Translations under genes and position numbers: made by a program
From: an uncultured Eubacterium sp.
GTDB lineage: Bacteria; Bacillota; Clostridia; Oscillospirales; Acutalibacteraceae
DNA: 64,000 nt
Direction of reading: 5' to 3'
Assembly: GCA_944380545.1 (NCBI GenBank)
Contig: CALWHV010000014.1
Location: forward strand, 186,001 to 250,000
Notes under the pieces: model-generated
Told to the model about the DNA's origin: nothing
The model's input: only the letters and a program-made list of their open reading frames with translations
The model's database searches: none
Shown: piece after piece, positions 59,799-64,000 of the stretch
Layout of the letters: each line of letters starts with the position of its first letter
Numbering within the stretch: position 1 is the first letter of the stretch

Positions 59799-61793
59799 TT
59801 ATTCGTCTTGAAGATGATTAGAAGAGTCGTTTTGCTCTTCATCATTGCTTTGCATGTCTGACGGAACTGTGCCGGCTGTCTGTGTATCAGCAGACTTATC
59901 AGCGTCATCATCAGAATCGCTCGGAGACTCGCTGCTTTCTTCCGGCTTTCCGTTTTTCATCAGCGCTTCAAACTGTTCGCCGTTGATCTTTTCCTTTGCA
60001 AGAAGCTCCTCGGCAACAAGCTTGAGCCTGTCAAAATGCTCCTTGAGAATAGAAACGGTTCGTGCGTACGCCTCGCGCATCATCTTTTCTATCTGAGAAT
60101 CGATGCGCGCCGAGGTCTGCTCGCTGTAATTATTGACATGGCCGAAATCCTTGCCGAGGAACACCTCGTTGTTTTCATCGCTGTAAACAACGGGACCGAT
60201 CTCGTCGTTCATACCGTATTTTGCAACCATATCGCGGCAAATCTGAGTTGCTCTTTGCAGATCGTTTGACGCGCCCGTTGAGATATCGTCAAGCGCAAGC
60301 GCTTCGGCAACTCTGCCTCCGAGCATTGAAACAAGAGAATCGAGCATTTCGTTTTTTGAGGTGTAATTCTCCTCCTGCGGCTGATACATAGTATAGCCGC
60401 CTGCGCCCATACCTCTCGGTATTATGCTGACTTCCTTGACGGGGTCGTGATTTTCAAGATAGAACGAAACCACGGCGTGGCCCGCCTCGTGATATGCGGT
60501 AAGCTTCTTTGCCTTTTCGGAATATTTGTGCGACTTCTTTTCGGTGCCCATCTCAACTCTTGTGGTAGCGTCCTGAATCTCCTGAGAGGTGATTGCCTTC
60601 TTACGGCGGCGAGCAGCGAGAAGAGCGGCCTCGTTAAGGAGATTTTCAAGATCGGCGCCGGTAAAGCCGATAGTGAGCTGAGCAATCTCGTGAAGATCAA
60701 CATCGGGAGCAAGGGGCTTATTCTTAGAGTGGACCTTAAGAATATCCTCCCTGCCCTGCGTATCGGGTCTGTTGACGGTTATCTGCCTGTCAAATCTGCC
60801 GGGTCTTAAAAGCGCGGGGTCAAGGACATCCGGCCTGTTGGTTGCGGCGATAACGATTACGCCGCTGTTTGTGCCGAAGCCGTCCATCTCAACAAGCAGC
60901 TGGTTGAGCGTCTGCTCTCTTTCGTCGTTTCCGCCGCCGGTGCCTGCGCCTCTGTGCCTGCCCACGGCGTCGATCTCATCGATAAACACAATAGCGGGAG
61001 CTTTCTTGATAGCCTGAGAAAACAGGTCGCGCACGCGGCTTGCACCCACGCCGACATACATTTCAACAAAATCGGAGCCCGATATGGAAAGAAACGGCGC
61101 GTCAGCCTCGCCGGCGACAGCCTTTGCAAGCAGGGTTTTACCCGTTCCCGGTGGGCCTACAAGCAAAACTCCCTTAGGTATCCTTGCGCCGAGGTCAGTA
61201 AATTTCTGCGGGTCCTTAAGAAATTCCACAAGCTCTTCAAGCTCGGCCTTTTCCTCCTCGCAGCCGGCAACATCGGCAAAGGTCTTTTTGTTTTTATCCT
61301 CTATATTCTTGGTGCGCACCCTGCCGAAGCTCAGCGTGCGGTTGGTCTCGTTATTCATAGTGTCGCCCATACGCTTCATCATAAACCATACAAGAAGCGA
61401 TCCGCCTACGAGGATAACAAGATAAGGCAGCAGGTTGAACACCCAGTTTCTTGAGCTGCTCTGCTTGTAATTATATTCTATCTGAGCGTTTGGGTTTGCA
61501 TCGTTATATTCGTTGATGCTCTCTCTGATGTCCTCTATAAAATAAGTTACGCTGGGAACCTTATATTCCTTTTCCTCCTTGGGCTTATCAAAGGTATAAT
61601 AGGTAAGCTGGCCGGAAGTGAGGTCAAGCTCGAAATTGCAGACCTGATTCGTTTTAAACAGGTTAACGATCTGGCTGTATTTTACATCCGTGGTCTTCTG
61701 CTGATTTGCAATTACCACGGCAAGCACAACCAGCAAAACGGGTATCAGGATATAAAATATCGCCGATTTCCAGTTTTTGGACATATTGTTCAT
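59799..61793 (-). CDS. ftsH: ATP-dependent zinc metalloprotease FtsH
   Basis: The 664-residue membrane protease has two N-terminal membrane helices (about 10-28 and 118-138), an AAA+ domain with Walker A GPPGTGKT (213-220), the second-region motif [18 protein letters not shown], and the zinc site HEAGH (435-439). The C-terminal tail is acidic and disordered. The start shares a base with the tilS stop, so translation is coupled. The tilS-ftsH pair is standard in Firmicutes. Confidence 0.97.
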   Translation of the reverse strand: MNNMSKNWKSAIFYILIPVLLVVLAVVIANQQKTTDVKYSQIVNLFKTNQVCNFELDLTSGQLTYYTFDKPKEEKEYKVPSVTYFIEDIRESINEYNDANPNAQIEYNYKQSSSRNWVFNLLPYLVILVGGSLLVWFMMKRMGDTMNNETNRTLSFGRVRTKNIEDKNKKTFADVAGCEEEKAELEELVEFLKDPQKFTDLGARIPKGVLLVGPPGTGKTLLAKAVAGEADAPFLSISGSDFVEMYVGVGASRVRDLFSQAIKKAPAIVFIDEIDAVGRHRGAGTGGGNDEREQTLNQLLVEMDGFGTNSGVIVIAATNRPDVLDPALLRPGRFDRQITVNRPDTQGREDILKVHSKNKPLAPDVDLHEIAQLTIGFTGADLENLLNEAALLAARRRKKAITSQEIQDATTRVEMGTEKKSHKYSEKAKKLTAYHEAGHAVVSFYLENHDPVKEVSIIPRGMGAGGYTMYQPQEENYTSKNEMLDSLVSMLGGRVAEALALDDISTGASNDLQRATQICRDMVAKYGMNDEIGPVVYSDENNEVFLGKDFGHVNNYSEQTSARIDSQIEKMMREAYARTVSILKEHFDRLKLVAEELLAKEKINGEQFEALMKNGKPEESSESPSDSDDDADKSADTQTAGTVPSDMQSNDEEQNDSSNHLQDE

Positions 61794-63097
61794 CAGTCCT
61801 TATCCTCCGAAACTAAATTGATTGCAAGAATTGATTTTGTGCCGCCGTCTACGCTGACGCGCTGAGCCGAGCCCACGCCGCAAACGCCTATAACGCCGAG
61901 CTCGTCCGCAACGACCGCGACCCTGCCCCGTTTCTCCGGCGGGATATGAAGCTCGTTAAAAAGCTTTTTCAGGGATTTTGTGCAGCCCCTTGACTCAAGC
62001 GCTATGCTGTCGCCCTCTTTTCTGGAACGAACGGCAACTTTACCGACTATTTTATCACAGTCGCAGTAAAAATCAAACTTTTTATTATTAAATTCACATA
62101 TATTTAAAAATTCTTTTACGGGATATTTATGAATATCCGCGACAAATCCGCAGCTTTCACAGTCGGAAAAATCGGCAATTCTGAGACTGCCCGCAGCCGA
62201 GACGGCGTATGTGCAGCCGCTTATCTGGTATCTTCCGTTTTGAAACACAAGACCGCGGCACGCGCTTAACAGCGTTGCGTTGACCTTGAAGCCGTTGTTT
62301 TCAAGCCATTCTGCCAGAACACGATTGAGAACGGACGGGGAAAGCGCGCGCAGCTTTTCAAGCGACAGGCAGCCGCCGTCCGACACATCTTCAAGCGCTC
62401 TTAAAGAAACGCTTTCAAGAAAGCTGTTATCGTTATTCAGCGAATCAAGCATATGTGCTGCGGCGGTCTCAAAAGAGGGGTTGAGCTGCTTCATAAGCGG
62501 GATGACGCGGTGGCGCACAAAATTTCTTGAATATTTTATGTCTTCATTTGTGCTGTCTGTTCTGTATTCAATATTATCTGAATCAAGAAAATCTCTGATC
62601 TCCTCAGACTTGAGCTCTATCAAGGGTCTGATTATATTATCTCTTACCGGCGGGATGCCGCAAAGCCCCTTCAGCGAGGTGCCCCTTGCAAGGCGAAAGA
62701 GCACGGTTTCAATACTGTCAGTAAGACTATGAGCAGTTGCAATCTTATCACAGCCGAGCGAGTTAAAAAAATCATAGCGCTTTATTCTGGAAATCTCCTC
62801 AACACCGCATCCGTTCTGCCTTGCAAGCGCTGGTGCGTCTATTGAAAGGAGATGAAATTCGATATTCTTTTCCTTGCAAAATCTTCTGCAAAATTCGGCG
62901 TCGGCAATGCTTTGTGCGCCTCTGATGCCGTGCTCGATATGCGCTGCTTTCAAAGTTAGGTCATACTGCTCTTTTACAGACAGCAGAAAATAAGCAAGCA
63001 AAACGGAATCGGCGCCGCCCGATAGAGCGATAAGCACCGATTCACCTTCTTGCAGCATATTATATTTTTTTACGGTTTTTAGGATTTTACTGAACAT
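61793..63097 (-). CDS. tilS: tRNA(Ile)-lysidine synthetase
   Basis: The 434-residue enzyme changes the CAU anticodon of tRNA-Ile2 so that it reads AUA. The PP-loop ALSGGADSV (Ser26 to Ser31) and the CNIEHGIRG-like LKAAHIEHGIRGAQS segment are typical. The C-terminal TilS domain follows. It overlaps dnaB by 11 bases and ftsH by one. Confidence 0.95.
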   Translation of the reverse strand: MFSKILKTVKKYNMLQEGESVLIALSGGADSVLLAYFLLSVKEQYDLTLKAAHIEHGIRGAQSIADAEFCRRFCKEKNIEFHLLSIDAPALARQNGCGVEEISRIKRYDFFNSLGCDKIATAHSLTDSIETVLFRLARGTSLKGLCGIPPVRDNIIRPLIELKSEEIRDFLDSDNIEYRTDSTNEDIKYSRNFVRHRVIPLMKQLNPSFETAAAHMLDSLNNDNSFLESVSLRALEDVSDGGCLSLEKLRALSPSVLNRVLAEWLENNGFKVNATLLSACRGLVFQNGRYQISGCTYAVSAAGSLRIADFSDCESCGFVADIHKYPVKEFLNICEFNNKKFDFYCDCDKIVGKVAVRSRKEGDSIALESRGCTKSLKKLFNELHIPPEKRGRVAVVADELGVIGVCGVGSAQRVSVDGGTKSILAINLVSEDKD

Positions 63098-64000
63098 CTT
63101 CTATATTTTTCTGAACGCATCTGAATCTTGTGAACTCTTCATCAAAGGTCATCTCAACAGAGCCTACCGCGCCGTGCCGGTTTTTGGCAACTATCAGCTC
63201 CGTTGCACCGTCCGGCGGGGGCGGCTCGTTTGAATCCTTGTCATTTTCGTAATACTTCTCCCTGTAAACAAAGAGAACGATATCGGCGTCCTGTTCGATG
63301 GTGCCGGATTCACGAAGATCGGAAAGCTGAGGCTTGTGGCTCTTGCCTCTTCCCTCTGTTCCGGCTCGCGAAAGCTGGGCGCAGCAGATAACGGGAATGT
63401 TTAGATCCTTTGCAAGCATTTTAAGGTTGCGGGTGATCTCAGCCACCTCCTGCACGCGGTTCTCTTTTCTGACGGCGGAGCGCAGCAGGCCGAGATAGTC
63501 GATTATAACCACATCAACGTCTTTCATACGGCGTATCTTTGCCTTGATTTCAGGAACGCTGATGCCTGCAGTATCGTCAAGATACAGCTCGCAGTCCGAA
63601 AACTCGCCGGCGGCATTGCCGAGCCTTACCCACTCGTCATTAGTCAATTCACCGCGGCGCAGCTTGTTGCTCGGTATTCCGGCGCGCGCCGAAAGCAGCC
63701 TTTCGGCAAGCTGCTCCTTAGACATCTCAAGGCTGAAGAAAACGCATTTTTTTCTTGTGCCCATCGTAACATTCTGAGCGATGTTGAGCGCAAAGCTGGT
63801 TTTACCCATACCCGGCCTTGCGCCGATGATGATAAGATCCGACTTATTAAGACCCGCGATATACCTGTCGAGCAGATCGAAGCCCGACGGGATGGCGGCG
63901 TATTTTTCTTTTTCGTCGCCTGTGATCTTATGTAGCCTGTCGTAAACGCCGTTTATAATGACATATGAAAGCTTTTTGGGATCTGTATCGTCGCTTCCCT
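63087..64000 (-). CDS. dnaB: Replicative DNA helicase DnaB, C-terminal part
   Basis: The window end cuts off the N-terminus; about 304 residues remain, the frame being open to the edge. The visible part starts in the linker (IINGVYDRLHKITG) and has the RecA-like domain: SGFDLLDRYIAGLNKSDLII, Walker A GARPGMGKT, IDYLGLL, and the LRESGTIEQDADIVLFVYRE motif. DnaB unwinds DNA at the replication fork. It overlaps tilS. Confidence 0.95.
   Translation of the reverse strand, partial: GSDDTDPKKLSYVIINGVYDRLHKITGDEKEKYAAIPSGFDLLDRYIAGLNKSDLIIIGARPGMGKTSFALNIAQNVTMGTRKKCVFFSLEMSKEQLAERLLSARAGIPSNKLRRGELTNDEWVRLGNAAGEFSDCELYLDDTAGISVPEIKAKIRRMKDVDVVIIDYLGLLRSAVRKENRVQEVAEITRNLKMLAKDLNIPVICCAQLSRAGTEGRGKSHKPQLSDLRESGTIEQDADIVLFVYREKYYENDKDSNEPPPPDGATELIVAKNRHGAVGSVEMTFDEEFTRFRCVQKNIEDVQ

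Noticed and set aside
1..64000. CRISPR arrays, insertion sequences or prophage
   Set aside because: No repeated spacers, transposase, phage structural genes or terminal repeats were seen; xerD is the only recombinase and looks like a housekeeping gene.

Overview
The window looks like chromosome of a Gram-positive, endospore-forming Clostridia, probably a gut Ruminococcaceae/Oscillospiraceae type. The grounds are strong Shine-Dalgarno (SD) sites, sigma-A type promoters, sporulation and germination genes (spoIIR, a SpoIIM-like protein, a CwlD-type amidase, an M50 protease), the SCIFF peptide with its radical SAM maturase, the order tig-clpP-clpX-lon-ysxC, and the paired radical SAM genes of the TIGR03960/TIGR03936 families. 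There is no phage, insertion sequence or CRISPR array. Most of the window is dense housekeeping sequence.

Layout. 1-1.8 kb: end of an FtsK/SpoIIIE translocase, a ComEA-like protein and ComFC. 1.8-5.9 kb: a tRNA-Gly/tRNA-Leu pair divergent from a GH30-GH2 glycosidase operon. 5.9-11.9 kb: a lipoyl-less E2-like acyltransferase, then the SCIFF peptide, its maturase and a CoA-transferase, then a PLP decarboxylase with a membrane protein. 12-14.4 kb: vWA protein, macrodomain-HTH protein and a zinc-ribbon MscL. 14.4-17.2 kb: dapB-dapA-asd (lysine pathway). 17.4-21.2 kb: queA-tgt (queuosine), yajC and two membrane proteins. 21.2-24.8 kb: xerD, a 528-bp structured intergenic region, radA and cwlD. 25-28.5 kb: a 2-hydroxyacid dehydrogenase, two tRNA-Leu genes, a PutP-type symporter and a small helical protein. 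28.5-32.5 kb: PHP phosphatase-Lrp-aminotransferase-ispE-spoIIR. 32.7-34.4 kb: ACT protein plus UPF0210. 34.4-43.1 kb: a Lys-rich membrane protein, then tig-clpP-clpX-lon-ysxC-lysA. 43-51.5 kb: phosphoesterase, DUF1540, thrC, yraN-rnhB-rbgA, rplS with a leader, the TIGR pair, an M50 protease and ruvX. 51.5-64 kb: a class A PBP, DEDD exonuclease, secG, a type II topoisomerase pair, and ftsH-tilS-dnaB (cut by the window end).

How genes work together: asd, dapA, dapB and lysA supply diaminopimelate and lysine, thrC takes the threonine branch, and tig, clpXP, lon and ftsH form a protein-quality group. Four of the five tRNA genes are leucine isoacceptors (UAG, CAG, UAA, CAA).

The most unusual features are regulatory. 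Several rho-independent terminators double as the next gene's SD (yajC to its neighbour, ispE to spoIIR, macro to vWA) or hold its -35 box (tgt to yajC, clpX to lon). Two divergent promoter pairs overlap completely. A run of perfect stem-loops behind a near-consensus promoter upstream of xerD may be an undescribed RNA gene. The macro-HTH/vWA pair is the best candidate for an undescribed protein system. All calls come from reading the sequence; no database search was run.
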